A DNA stretch of 64,000 bases, taken from Paenibacillus pectinilyticus (GTDB lineage: Bacteria; Bacillota; Bacilli; Paenibacillales; NBRC-103111). The position numbers and the translations under genes are program-made. Positions 15,661 to 24,232 of this stretch are shown piece by piece (the stretch's first letter is position 1; each line of letters starts with the position of its first letter). Under the pieces are notes generated by a model that worked only from the letters and a program-made list of their open reading frames with translations, was not told the DNA's origin and ran no database searches. Where the stretch lies: positions 32,615 to 96,614 of the forward strand of contig NZ_LYPC01000023.1 in assembly GCF_001700435.1 (NCBI RefSeq), read 5' to 3'.

Positions 15661-17942
15661 CCTTCTTCAATCCCTTTCTGAATGAGGGTACTTTCAAATT
15701 TGAGCTGCTTGCGGAAATCGTTCGGCGTAATCCCGTTGTATTTCTTAAATAGCCGATAGAAATAGGAGTCGCTGGTGAACCCTGTTTTTTCAGCGATTTC
15801 GGCAACGGAAAGAGCTGTGCGCAGGAGCAGGTCCTTGGATTTATTCATCCGGACATCTTGAATAACATCGGTGATGGCCACCATCGTATGTTGTTTGTAT
15901 AAGCGGCTTATGTAGATGGAAGACATGGCGAGTTCATCAGCTATGGAATTTAGAGATAGGTTCTGGTTCGCATAATCGCGATCAATGATGTCATTCATCT
16001 TCTTGATGAGCTCAACATGCTTAGAGCTTCGCTTTTCATCAAGCTTTTTCTGAAGCTGCTTAAATAAGTCGGTGAATTGGCAATTAATTTCATCAATCGT
16101 CTCTACATGTGTTAAAGAGGCGACAGCCCCATCAAGAAAGAGTGGAAACGCTAGGGCATTATTTCGGTTAATGGTGGTCAGCACATTATTGACGGTCAGT
16201 GTTAAGTGTGAAATGGCCAAATGAACGACGGTGTAGGGGTATAGTGCGGTTTCTCTGACGATATCGAGATAGATGAGTTCAGCCTCTTCCGAATCGCCAG
16301 TCATCAGGCTGTCGACCAGTTGCTTTTCCTTTTGAGACGGGAATTTGTATTCTTTCGTGCGGTACGCCATGATCTCATCTGACCAAATGATACAGCCATG
16401 CCCCCTGAATAAGCGGTGATAGGAGGCTTCAAGAAGCTGTTTATAAAGCGTAAAACATTGCGCAGCCTCATCTTGAAGGGGGCTTACTGTCATGGAGACA
16501 GATAATTTGATGAAAGAAGCAATGGATGCTTGCATGTTGTGCAGCATGTCGATGAAAACGTCGCATTCCCACTGGAAGTCAGCTTCCTTCGCGGATAACA
16601 GCATGACGATATGATCATCTCCCATATCAATGCCTTCGGCGTGGAACAGGGGACTGCAAATCTCGGTGCAAATATTCATGATGGCATAGCGTAAAAGGGG
16701 GAGTTGATCTTTAAATGTTCGGTTGTTTTCTTCATAACGATCCATTTTGACCATAAGCATCATGGCTGGATGGCTAATCATGATTTTGGAACCGAAATAA
16801 CTTAGTTTGGATTGCAGGGCTTGAGGATGATAAACATCTCTTCCCATCATAATATTTCTCAGGAAATTTTGTCGTAAAATTTGCAGGTGATCGCGTTTTT
16901 CGATCTCTAAGGTTTTTAGGCTGCGTATGACTTTATCAATCGGATCGAATAATCGTTTGGACATCACAAGTGAAATCAGAAGACCGGCAAGTAAAATACT
17001 GAGCGAGATATAGATCGTTTTGGTTCGCATGCTCTTAATTTCTTTGGTGATAATCGTGTAGGGGGTTATGCGCACATAGCGCCAGCCTAAGGAATCGGGA
17101 GCTGTATAGGTAATTAAAGATTTCGTGTCAGTCACCTTATCGACCAAATACCCTGGGGCTGCAGCGTTGGCAATGATTTTCTGGATATAGCTCTTATCGG
17201 CATAGTTGGTTAATACAGGATTGGTCCCATCGGTGGAAATGAGAAGGCCTTCCTTATTAATGATGAATTCGTCGGAGGAACGATTGTTTACGATATTTTT
17301 CAATGATTTATTGAAAAAGGATTCTGAAATATTGACGACAACAGCGGAATTCAAGGAATTATTTAAATTAATGGCATCGTAACATAAGTACGAGTAAATG
17401 CCGACCTGAGTAGCTTGTGGCGAACCGACATCATTAGGTGTAAATGACCTAGGAATAGGCAGGAAAGGGATGTAATCCTGAAAATGATCCAAAATATTGA
17501 CCATGCTCGGATCACCTAGCGTCGCTTTCGTTTGAATGCCGCTCTGGAAATTGTTCGAACTGACATAGAAGAGCTGCGAATCCCCGTTATAGACGTAAAT
17601 CGAATCGATGAAAGGCATGGCGAGTCTGTACAAGTTAAGCTGTGCCATACTGCCTTGGACATCGTAGATGTCAGGTTTATCGTAAAAGAGCAGCTTACTA
17701 ATGACGAAGTCGCGATAAATTTGAAAAGACAAGGAAGTAGCCGTCTCGGTAATCGTTCGAATTTCCTGACTCGTTTGCAGCAAGGAGTTAGAATCGGATT
17801 CGTACACTTGTTTGAGCGCGATATTATCAAAGTTCACGTAGAGAATGGTCGAGGAGACTAGCAGTGTAACAACAATAGATAGAACAATACTGAGAAGTAT
17901 GTTGCGATACATAAATTTGCTCTCTTGATTACGAAGTAACAT
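15657..17942 (-). CDS. Membrane-bound Cache-type sensor with AraC-type DNA-binding domain
   Basis: A 761-residue one-component regulator. A TM helix (about 12-34) is followed by an extracytoplasmic Cache-like domain (about 35-305), a second TM (about 307-328), a cytosolic linker with a GGDEF-like remnant region, and a C-terminal AraC/XylS double helix-turn-helix (about 660-757) with LSVAEIAEKTGFTSDSYFYRLFKKYNG. This architecture usually controls a neighbouring lpl-type sugar importer, and one is divergently transcribed here. AAAGGAGGGG lies 9 nt before the ATG. The gene ends in a 4-bp overlap with the isoprenoid-enzyme gene, so it may also set expression of that gene. Confidence 0.87.
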   Translation of the reverse strand: MLLRNQESKFMYRNILLSIVLSIVVTLLVSSTILYVNFDNIALKQVYESDSNSLLQTSQEIRTITETATSLSFQIYRDFVISKLLFYDKPDIYDVQGSMAQLNLYRLAMPFIDSIYVYNGDSQLFYVSSNNFQSGIQTKATLGDPSMVNILDHFQDYIPFLPIPRSFTPNDVGSPQATQVGIYSYLCYDAINLNNSLNSAVVVNISESFFNKSLKNIVNNRSSDEFIINKEGLLISTDGTNPVLTNYADKSYIQKIIANAAAPGYLVDKVTDTKSLITYTAPDSLGWRYVRITPYTIITKEIKSMRTKTIYISLSILLAGLLISLVMSKRLFDPIDKVIRSLKTLEIEKRDHLQILRQNFLRNIMMGRDVYHPQALQSKLSYFGSKIMISHPAMMLMVKMDRYEENNRTFKDQLPLLRYAIMNICTEICSPLFHAEGIDMGDDHIVMLLSAKEADFQWECDVFIDMLHNMQASIASFIKLSVSMTVSPLQDEAAQCFTLYKQLLEASYHRLFRGHGCIIWSDEIMAYRTKEYKFPSQKEKQLVDSLMTGDSEEAELIYLDIVRETALYPYTVVHLAISHLTLTVNNVLTTINRNNALAFPLFLDGAVASLTHVETIDEINCQFTDLFKQLQKKLDEKRSSKHVELIKKMNDIIDRDYANQNLSLNSIADELAMSSIYISRLYKQHTMVAITDVIQDVRMNKSKDLLLRTALSVAEIAEKTGFTSDSYFYRLFKKYNGITPNDFRKQLKFESTLIQKGIEEG

Positions 17943-18215
17943 GGCAGCTATCCCCTCCTTTGGTACGAAAAGTATATTCCAACTATATAACGCTTAACCT
18001 GAAATAGGATAGCCCCGCTGGCGGAAAATGGGGTAGAAACGCCAGAAAATCCATGAATGTTTAGATTGTGCATATGAATTGGAGGTGTTCACAAGCCAGT
18101 TCGTTCATAAATGTTAGCAGATCTTCAGTATCGGGGTTGGGATGATTCTGTTTATAATTCGAGTATGGCAACCGACAAGCACGACAAGACATATTAATGC
18201 AGGGAGGTTAACCGC

Positions 18216-19139
18216 ATGATCCGAAAGAAAGGATTCTTCTATGAGCTAAACAAAAATAAATTGTTGTTTCTCATGATAGCGCCAACACTGATTTTCTTCT
18301 TTATTAATTCGTACGTACCGATGGTTGGGATCTACTTCGCTTTCACCAGGTTTGACTTTAATGGAGGGCTTTTCGGAAGTCCATTTGTAGGCTTACAGAA
18401 CTTTGAGTTCCTATGGAAGTCAGGAGTGCTATGGGTGTTGGCAAGGAATACAGTAGCGTATAATCTTGCGTTTATCGTGTTTTTAAACGTGGGAGCCATC
18501 TTTAGTGCCATCTTACTCAGTGAATTAACAGGGAATTTTTTCAAGAAAATTACACAATCTGTGATGTTCTTACCTTATTTTATTTCATTTGTCCTCCTGA
18601 ATGCAATCGCTTACAACATGTTTAATTATGATACTGGTTTTGTGAACACGACCTTGAAATCATGGGGTTCAAACCCCGTGGACATTTATAACACGCCTTC
18701 TGCTTGGGTGGTATTATTGGTGCTATTTTATGTATGGAAAAATGTTGGCTACACCATGGTCATCTACCTCGCCACCATAACGGGCATCAGTGATGAATAT
18801 TATGAAGCCGCTACCATTGATGGAGCGAACATTTTCCAACGGATCTGGTACATTACGGTTCCGATGCTGAAGCCAACCTTCATTATATTGCTCTTATTTG
18901 CACTCGGTAGCATCATGAAGGGGCAGTTCGATCTCTTCTACCAGTTAATTGGAAATAACGGCATTCTGTATAATACGACAGACATTTTGGATACTTATGT
19001 GTTCCGCTCCTTGAAGGTTACGTTTGATATCGGGATGGCGACGTCTGCTGGTTTATTTCAATCCATCTTCGGTTTTGTACTGATTATGACCGTCAACTTT
19101 CTGATCAAAAAATCAAACGATGAGTATGCGCTGTTCTAG
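18216..19139 (+). CDS. Sugar ABC transporter permease, LplB/YtcP-type
   Basis: A 307-residue MalF-like permease with about six membrane segments. The N-terminus KLLFLMIAPTLIFFFINSYVPMVGIYFAF and the coupling motif EAATIDGANIFQRIWYITVPML (EAA loop) are typical of oligosaccharide importers. It is the first gene of a three-gene transporter operon (two permeases plus lipoprotein); the ATPase is not local and is probably a shared MsmX-type protein, as is usual in Bacillales. GGGAGG lies about 8 nt before the ATG. The likely ligands are plant-derived oligosaccharides, given the pectate lyase elsewhere in the window, but this is not shown. Confidence 0.9.
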   Translation: MIRKKGFFYELNKNKLLFLMIAPTLIFFFINSYVPMVGIYFAFTRFDFNGGLFGSPFVGLQNFEFLWKSGVLWVLARNTVAYNLAFIVFLNVGAIFSAILLSELTGNFFKKITQSVMFLPYFISFVLLNAIAYNMFNYDTGFVNTTLKSWGSNPVDIYNTPSAWVVLLVLFYVWKNVGYTMVIYLATITGISDEYYEAATIDGANIFQRIWYITVPMLKPTFIILLLFALGSIMKGQFDLFYQLIGNNGILYNTTDILDTYVFRSLKVTFDIGMATSAGLFQSIFGFVLIMTVNFLIKKSNDEYALF

Positions 19140-19152
19140 GAGGTGAGCGACA

Positions 19153-20043
19153 TTGAGAACTAGAGGAATAGATTCGATTACATTTAATATCTTGGCTTAC
19201 CTCATCATTATTGCGATATCGATTGTCTGTATCTTCCCTTTCCTGCTCATTATTTCGGGTTCTTTTACGGACAATGAATCGATTATTCGTAATGGCTACC
19301 ATCTCTTTCCGCAGGACTTTTCATTAACAGCCTACAAAGCTGTACTGACCTTTCCGCAGAAAGTATTAAAAGCGTATAGTGTCACGATTTTCGTGACGGT
19401 GGTAGGTACGGTTCTCGGATTGTTCATGATGACGATGGCCGGGTATGTGCTGCAGAGGAAGGATTTTAAGTATCGCAACAAGCTGTCCTTCTTCATCTAC
19501 TTCACGACGCTGTTTGGCGGTGGACTTGTCCCTTGGTACATCCTCATTACGAAATATTTACAGTTAACAGATACGTATGTGGCCTTGATTTTTCCAGGGC
19601 TGATGTCTCCCTTTCTCATTATATTAATGCGCAGCTTCATTAAGTCGTCTATCCCGGAGGAACTTACAGAGTCTTCGAAAATTGATGGCGCTAACGATTT
19701 CACGATTTATTATCGTGTGGTGATACCGCTGGCGATGCCTGGGATTGCAACCGTTGGTTTATTCCTAGCCTTACAATATTGGAATAGCTGGTTTGCCACC
19801 TCGCTTTTCATTAATGATCAGAGCAAATACGAGCTGCAGTATTTCTTGTATAACATCATTAACACCGCAGCAGCGATCTCACAGTTAGGTGTAAGTACTG
19901 GGGCGACCATGGGCCAAACGATTCCAACGGAATCGACGAAATTAGCGATGGCCATTATCGTAACGGGGCCCATCTTGTTCTTGTACCCTTTCGTGCAACG
20001 GTTCTTTGTTAAAGGATTAACGATAGGCGCTGTCAAAGGTTAG
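19153..20043 (+). CDS. Sugar ABC transporter permease, LplC/YesQ-type
   Basis: A 296-residue MalG-like permease with about six membrane segments and the coupling loop ELTESSKIDGANDFTIYYRVVIPLAMPG. The start is TTG 19153: AGGAGGTGAG overlaps the stop codon of the upstream permease and sits about 7 nt before this TTG. That implies tight coupling of the two subunits at equal amounts. It forms the membrane channel with the preceding permease. Confidence 0.9.
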   Translation: MRTRGIDSITFNILAYLIIIAISIVCIFPFLLIISGSFTDNESIIRNGYHLFPQDFSLTAYKAVLTFPQKVLKAYSVTIFVTVVGTVLGLFMMTMAGYVLQRKDFKYRNKLSFFIYFTTLFGGGLVPWYILITKYLQLTDTYVALIFPGLMSPFLIILMRSFIKSSIPEELTESSKIDGANDFTIYYRVVIPLAMPGIATVGLFLALQYWNSWFATSLFINDQSKYELQYFLYNIINTAAAISQLGVSTGATMGQTIPTESTKLAMAIIVTGPILFLYPFVQRFFVKGLTIGAVKG

Positions 20044-20120
20044 AACTGAACCGGAGCGATTCCGTCAGCTAACATAGATTGTTCCACCCATCCAAAGCAC
20101 TAATAAAAGGGAGGATTTAC

Positions 20121-21716
20121 ATGAAAAGAAATGCAAAGAAGATGTACAGTGTGTCTGTGGCGATTGCGCTTGTTGGCTCGGTGGTTGCTGGGTGCTCTAG
20201 CTCGACATCGACGAGTTCTCCGAGTCCTTCCGCAGCAACGGCAACGAAAACACCGGATGCTACCGCAGCAGCCACAGCTACAGCGAAGGCAACAGGCCTA
20301 GATATTTCCAAGAAAGTGGAATTGCAATTTTATATGCTAGGGCCCGCACCGAAAGATTTGCCTGTCATTGAAGATGAAATTAATAAGTTAGCATTGAAGG
20401 ATCTGAACGCAACTGTTAAATTTAATTTCACGACATGGACGGATTGGGATCAGAAATATAAGCTTTTATTATCTTCCGGCCAAGCGGTCGATCTGATCTT
20501 CACGGCGGATTGGACGCAATACCAAGCTTACGCGAAAAAAGGAGCCTTCCTGCCACTGGATGATTTACTTCCTAAAGCGGCACCTAAGCTAAATAGTTTT
20601 GTACCGAAGGATATGTGGGATGCTGTCAAAATCGATGGCAAAATTTATACGGTGCCTGCGACGTACAAGGAATATGTGACAACGGGCTTCATCTGGCGTG
20701 AAGATCTTAGAGCGAAATTCAATTTGCCGAAGCCGGACTCCTTAGCGAATTTCGAAGCCTATCTTGCGGGTATCAAGAAAAATGTGCCTGATATGGTTCC
20801 TTTGGCAGCCAATAGTGACGTGAAGTCCAATCTTTCTGATCTTTACAAAAATTTAACAATCGATCCTGTTGGAGCGCTTCCTTACGGCATGAACATTTCG
20901 TATAAAAATCCAGGAGAAGTCACTTCGTACTGGGGCTCTCCAGAGCACCTGAACGAACTGAAAACGATGAAAAGATGGCAGGATGCCGGTTACATTTCGA
21001 AGAACGTCCTGAATGTGAAGGATGCCATGACGGACTTGATTACAAGCGGTAAAGCCGCTGCCAACTTAGGCGATAACCCTAGCCGTTACAACGATCAGAA
21101 GCTGCAAATCGCTGCCGCTCACCCAGATTGGAAACTTGAATACTATCCAGCTCCTTTGATCAAAGGTCACGCTGAGCCGGTTCACCCGATTCACAATGGC
21201 TTCGCGATTCCAAAGAGCAGCAAAAACCCTGAGCGCGCACTTGCCTTCTATGAAAAAATGGTCACAGACAAAACGTACAATCAATTGACGGAGTACGGAA
21301 TCCTAGGTAAAAACTATACGGTAGATAATGGTTACTACACGATGATTGGTGACACTAACAGCAATGGTTTTCCTAGAGAAGCTATGCAAGGCTGGGCTTG
21401 GCGAAATCCTGAGTTCATGTTGTTCGACAAAGGCTATGATGGCGTGAAGCAAATTTTCAGTGATTTGGATAAAATTGCATCACCTGATAAGTTCACAGGA
21501 TTTGCTGAAGACTACACGAGCTACCAAGCGGAGAAAGCAGCTTTAGAGCAAGTGGAGAAACAATATCTGTATCCACTCGAAGCAGGTCTTGTGGCGGATG
21601 TTGAAGGTGGATTGAAAACATTTATGGAAAAGGCGAAAGTAGCGGGTCTGGATAAAATTCAAGCTGAGTACAAGAAACAATGGCTTGCGTATGTGAACAG
21701 TGCCGGCATTAAATAA
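20121..21716 (+). CDS. Extracellular sugar-binding lipoprotein, LplA-type
   Basis: A 531-residue lipoprotein. A signal peptide with lipobox VVAGC is followed by a Ser/Thr/Pro/Ala linker and a large solute-binding domain of the type found with LplB/LplC permeases (about 530 residues, normal for the group). The start is ATG 20121, with GGGAGG 7 nt upstream. It presumably captures an oligosaccharide for the two upstream permeases. The GC-rich direct repeat just downstream (21731-21756) can form only a short hairpin, so the terminator is uncertain. Confidence 0.88.
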   Translation: MKRNAKKMYSVSVAIALVGSVVAGCSSSTSTSSPSPSAATATKTPDATAAATATAKATGLDISKKVELQFYMLGPAPKDLPVIEDEINKLALKDLNATVKFNFTTWTDWDQKYKLLLSSGQAVDLIFTADWTQYQAYAKKGAFLPLDDLLPKAAPKLNSFVPKDMWDAVKIDGKIYTVPATYKEYVTTGFIWREDLRAKFNLPKPDSLANFEAYLAGIKKNVPDMVPLAANSDVKSNLSDLYKNLTIDPVGALPYGMNISYKNPGEVTSYWGSPEHLNELKTMKRWQDAGYISKNVLNVKDAMTDLITSGKAAANLGDNPSRYNDQKLQIAAAHPDWKLEYYPAPLIKGHAEPVHPIHNGFAIPKSSKNPERALAFYEKMVTDKTYNQLTEYGILGKNYTVDNGYYTMIGDTNSNGFPREAMQGWAWRNPEFMLFDKGYDGVKQIFSDLDKIASPDKFTGFAEDYTSYQAEKAALEQVEKQYLYPLEAGLVADVEGGLKTFMEKAKVAGLDKIQAEYKKQWLAYVNSAGIK

Positions 21717-21767
21717 GACGAAGTAGTGAATGGGCGCTCCTCAATAGGGCGCTCTTTGCGTTGTGTA

Positions 21768-21796
21768 TTGACAGAGGGAGGCTTTTTGTTTAAATT
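21768..21796 (+). promoter_or_regulatory. Sigma-A promoter of ohrR with nearby palindrome
   Basis: A perfect TTGACA (21768-21773), a 17-nt spacer and TAAATT (21791-21796) precede the repressor gene. Just downstream, near 21807-21814, lies the palindrome AATCGATT, which could be an autoregulatory operator. It does not closely match the known Bacillus OhrR site. Confidence 0.55.
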
Positions 21797-21844
21797 GGAA
21801 GCAAATCGATTGTTCGCAATAAGATAGAAGAAAGGAACATAGCC

Positions 21845-22285
21845 ATGAGCAGTAGTGAATTTTTGAAGCTGGAAAATCAATTGTGCTTTAGCTTATATGC
21901 AAGCTCAAGGGCAATTACCCGCATGTATCGTCCATTTCTGGAGGAGCTCGGCATTACCTATCCGCAATACTTGGTCCTATTAGTTCTATGGGATCAGAAA
22001 GAAAGCACGGTCAAAGAATTGAGTGAGAAGCTCGACTTGGATTCGGGAACACTGACACCGATGCTCAAGCGCATGGAAGCGCAGCAGCTGCTAGTTCGGA
22101 AACGTTCGCAGGAGGATGAGCGTGTGGTGCTGATCCACATTACAGAAGCTGGCCTAGCCCTTTATGAGCGGGCACTCTGCATCCCACAGACGCTATTCGA
22201 AGCGAGCGGGATGTCACCGGAAGAGATTACGAATTTTAATCTGCAATTAAAGCGAATTATATCAAGCGTGAATGCCCATTCTTAA
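21845..22285 (+). CDS. ohrR: OhrR-like peroxide-sensing MarR-family repressor
   Basis: A 146-residue MarR protein with the OhrR fingerprint. KLENQLCFSLYASSR carries the single redox-sensing Cys (residue 14), equivalent to Cys15 of B. subtilis OhrR. ITYPQYLVLLVLW follows, and the winged helix is LDSGTLTPMLKRME and RSQEDERVVLIHIT. Family members are inactivated when organic hydroperoxides oxidise the Cys, which releases the ohr peroxidase gene. No ohr gene is adjacent here; the next gene is an AEC transporter. AAAGGA precedes the ATG. Confidence 0.85.
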   Translation: MSSSEFLKLENQLCFSLYASSRAITRMYRPFLEELGITYPQYLVLLVLWDQKESTVKELSEKLDLDSGTLTPMLKRMEAQQLLVRKRSQEDERVVLIHITEAGLALYERALCIPQTLFEASGMSPEEITNFNLQLKRIISSVNAHS

Positions 22286-22323
22286 GGCGTTATCAGGGAT
22301 TCTCGATGAATTGAGGCTTTGAA

Positions 22324-23244
22324 ATGAATTATTTCGTGTATATTCTCGTCAATAATATTGTGCCTATTTGCATCATGATTGCCATTGGTGTCACCATGTA
22401 TCGTGCATTTCGCATTGATATTCGGACCCTTTCAAAGCTTAATTTCTATGTATTTTCGCCTGCGCTAGTATTCGTAAAGCTGTATGAGTCGGAGATGAGT
22501 CTCTCGATCCTCATGCAGGTGCTCTTATTCTTTGTTATTTTCTTCAGTTTGCTGTTCGCGATCATTGAAGTGATCATCCGTATTCAGAAGATGCAGCGCG
22601 GCATGCGGATCGCCATGCGAAATAGTGTTATTTTCTACAATAGTGCGAACTATGCCTTACCTTTGAATCAAACGGTATTTGCCGGAAATGCCTATACGTT
22701 AGCGATCCAAATCGTCATTATGATCATGCAAACGCTAATTCCCAATACCTATGGGATTTACTCGTTAAATGCTCATAAAGCATCCTGGAAGGCTACGATG
22801 AAAACGATACTCTCGTTGCCGGTCATTTATGCCATTCCCATTGCGCTGGTGTTGAGGTATTATCATGTGCCAGTCCCGGATTCGATTCATTTGCCATTGA
22901 CTTACATATCCAATGCTTTCATGGCGACAGCCTTATTGACACTGGGCGTACAGCTTGGTGCGATGAAATGGGAATTTCACTTCTCGCGGGTGCTGCTGTC
23001 GAATTTTCTTCGTCTAGCTATTTCTCCTTTGCTTGGTGTTCTCGTTGTATGGATGTTGGGCATTGAGGGCTTAACAGCGAAGGCGTTGATTCTATCTTGC
23101 GCAGTACCCACTTCGTTAAGCAGCGTACTGCTGGCTATCGAGTATGAGAATGAGGCGGAGTTTTCTTCGCAGGCTGTCTTTACTTCGACACTTTTCAGCA
23201 TGTTTACGATACCAATTGTCATTTATTTGTTGGATTTTATCTGA
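22324..23244 (+). CDS. AEC (auxin efflux carrier) family transporter
   Basis: A 306-residue integral membrane protein with about ten hydrophobic helices in two repeated halves. Polar breaks such as NSANYALPLNQTVF and the SCAVPTSLSSVLLAIEY segment near the C-terminus mark the AEC fold. Bacterial members export or exchange malate, malonate or other organic acids. It lies 38 bp after the OhrR gene in the same direction, so they may be cotranscribed. The substrate is unknown. Confidence 0.82.
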   Translation: MNYFVYILVNNIVPICIMIAIGVTMYRAFRIDIRTLSKLNFYVFSPALVFVKLYESEMSLSILMQVLLFFVIFFSLLFAIIEVIIRIQKMQRGMRIAMRNSVIFYNSANYALPLNQTVFAGNAYTLAIQIVIMIMQTLIPNTYGIYSLNAHKASWKATMKTILSLPVIYAIPIALVLRYYHVPVPDSIHLPLTYISNAFMATALLTLGVQLGAMKWEFHFSRVLLSNFLRLAISPLLGVLVVWMLGIEGLTAKALILSCAVPTSLSSVLLAIEYENEAEFSSQAVFTSTLFSMFTIPIVIYLLDFI

Positions 23245-23341
23245 AGATAATAGGGTATGATGGAATTAGCAGGAATATCGACAATTTCGGCGAATGGGTA
23301 GATATACCTAAACTTATCCAAATTCAAGGGGGATGTCTACC

Positions 23342-23644
23342 ATGCGTTACCAATTTTGCCAGTACGTTACGATTGTCGATATGAGCGATGAAATTTTGTC
23401 TGAGGTGATATTCGAACATGGAGAATTTGAATCAAATGCTGTAGCGATTGGTTCCTCTGTGTTGATTCATCAGCTGGGTCTGAAGCAATTTGATGTTGTG
23501 TATGACAAGCGTGAAGGTAAGACCACTCGTTATAAGATTGAGGATATTGAGGTTAATTTGATCGAGCAGCCGACGGTAACGCGTGTTTTCTTGGAGCCTG
23601 TTCGATTGATTGTTGGTCAGCATGATATTGGTGAAGTGGAGTAA
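23342..23644 (+). CDS. Conserved hypothetical protein, ~100 residues
   Basis: A 100-residue soluble, acidic protein that I do not recognise. It is rich in beta-forming residues, with a basic DKREGKTTRYKIEDIEV stretch in the middle and no signal peptide or Cys pair. The start is ATG 23342, with AGGGGG about 10 nt upstream. It lies 30 bp before the DUF423 gene in the same direction, so the two are probably one transcript. No function can be assigned. Confidence 0.6.
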   Translation: MRYQFCQYVTIVDMSDEILSEVIFEHGEFESNAVAIGSSVLIHQLGLKQFDVVYDKREGKTTRYKIEDIEVNLIEQPTVTRVFLEPVRLIVGQHDIGEVE

Positions 23645-23674
23645 GTCAGATTGCTTGTGAAAGGATTTATGATC

Positions 23675-24040
23675 ATGAAATTGTTTGTACTGCTCGGAAG
23701 CTTGAATGCCTTTTTGTCTGTCGCTTTGGGTGCGTTCGGCGCCCACTATTTAAAAACGAAAATTCCCGATAAGATTGACGTGTTTCAAACAGGTGTTCAT
23801 TACCACATGATTCATGCGGTAGCCTTACTTGTGATTGCCGTGCTTTATGAGAAATTAGGCAATCAGTCCATGGTAAATGCTTCTGGTTGGGCGATCTTTA
23901 TCGGTATCATTTTATTCTCCGGTAGTCTTTATGCCCTGAGTTTGACGGGATTGAAGATCTTCGGACCGATTACGCCGCTAGGTGGATTGAGCTTCTTGGT
24001 AGGATGGATTCTTTTGGCCCTTGCAGCAATTAAATCCTAA
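23675..24040 (+). CDS. DUF423 (YwdK-type) small membrane protein
   Basis: A 121-residue protein with four hydrophobic helices. The DUF423 features are GSLNAFLSVALGAFGAHYLK at the N-terminus, FQTGVHYHMIHAVALL in the second helix region and GLKIFGPITPLGGLSFLVGW at the C-terminus. The function of the family is unknown. I choose ATG 23675, with GAAAGGA about 10 nt upstream; ATG 23669 is an alternative. A long hairpin terminator follows. Confidence 0.85.
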   Translation: MKLFVLLGSLNAFLSVALGAFGAHYLKTKIPDKIDVFQTGVHYHMIHAVALLVIAVLYEKLGNQSMVNASGWAIFIGIILFSGSLYALSLTGLKIFGPITPLGGLSFLVGWILLALAAIKS

Positions 24041-24085
24041 AATACGAGCAGAGTCGGAGAAATCCGACTCTTTTCGTATTTTAGG
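24038..24085 (+). terminator. Long intrinsic terminator
   Basis: AGAGTCGG and CCGACTCT form the inner stem, extended by AAATACGA and TCGTATTT outside it, with T-runs on the 3' side. Confidence 0.9.
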
Positions 24086-24232
24086 GCAGGAAAGCAGGAA
24101 AAGGCACAACCTTTGTAGAAAGAAGTCAATGATTGGTAATGTGATCGTGAATCGGCAGAGACTTGGGAGTAAGAACGGATAAGTATGACATGCTTCCCTT
24201 AGTTTGATTGAACAATGTAAGGAGGCTCATTC

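Noticed and set aside
14408..17942. Interpretation as a classical ComQXPA quorum-sensing locus
   Set aside because: The peptide has an NHLP leader rather than a ComX pre-peptide, and no comP/comA pair is adjacent; only the enzyme fold and terminal Trp are shared.
21731..21756. Repeated GGGCGCTC after the sugar-binding lipoprotein as a terminator
   Set aside because: It is mainly a direct repeat; only a short bulged stem can form, so termination is not well supported.
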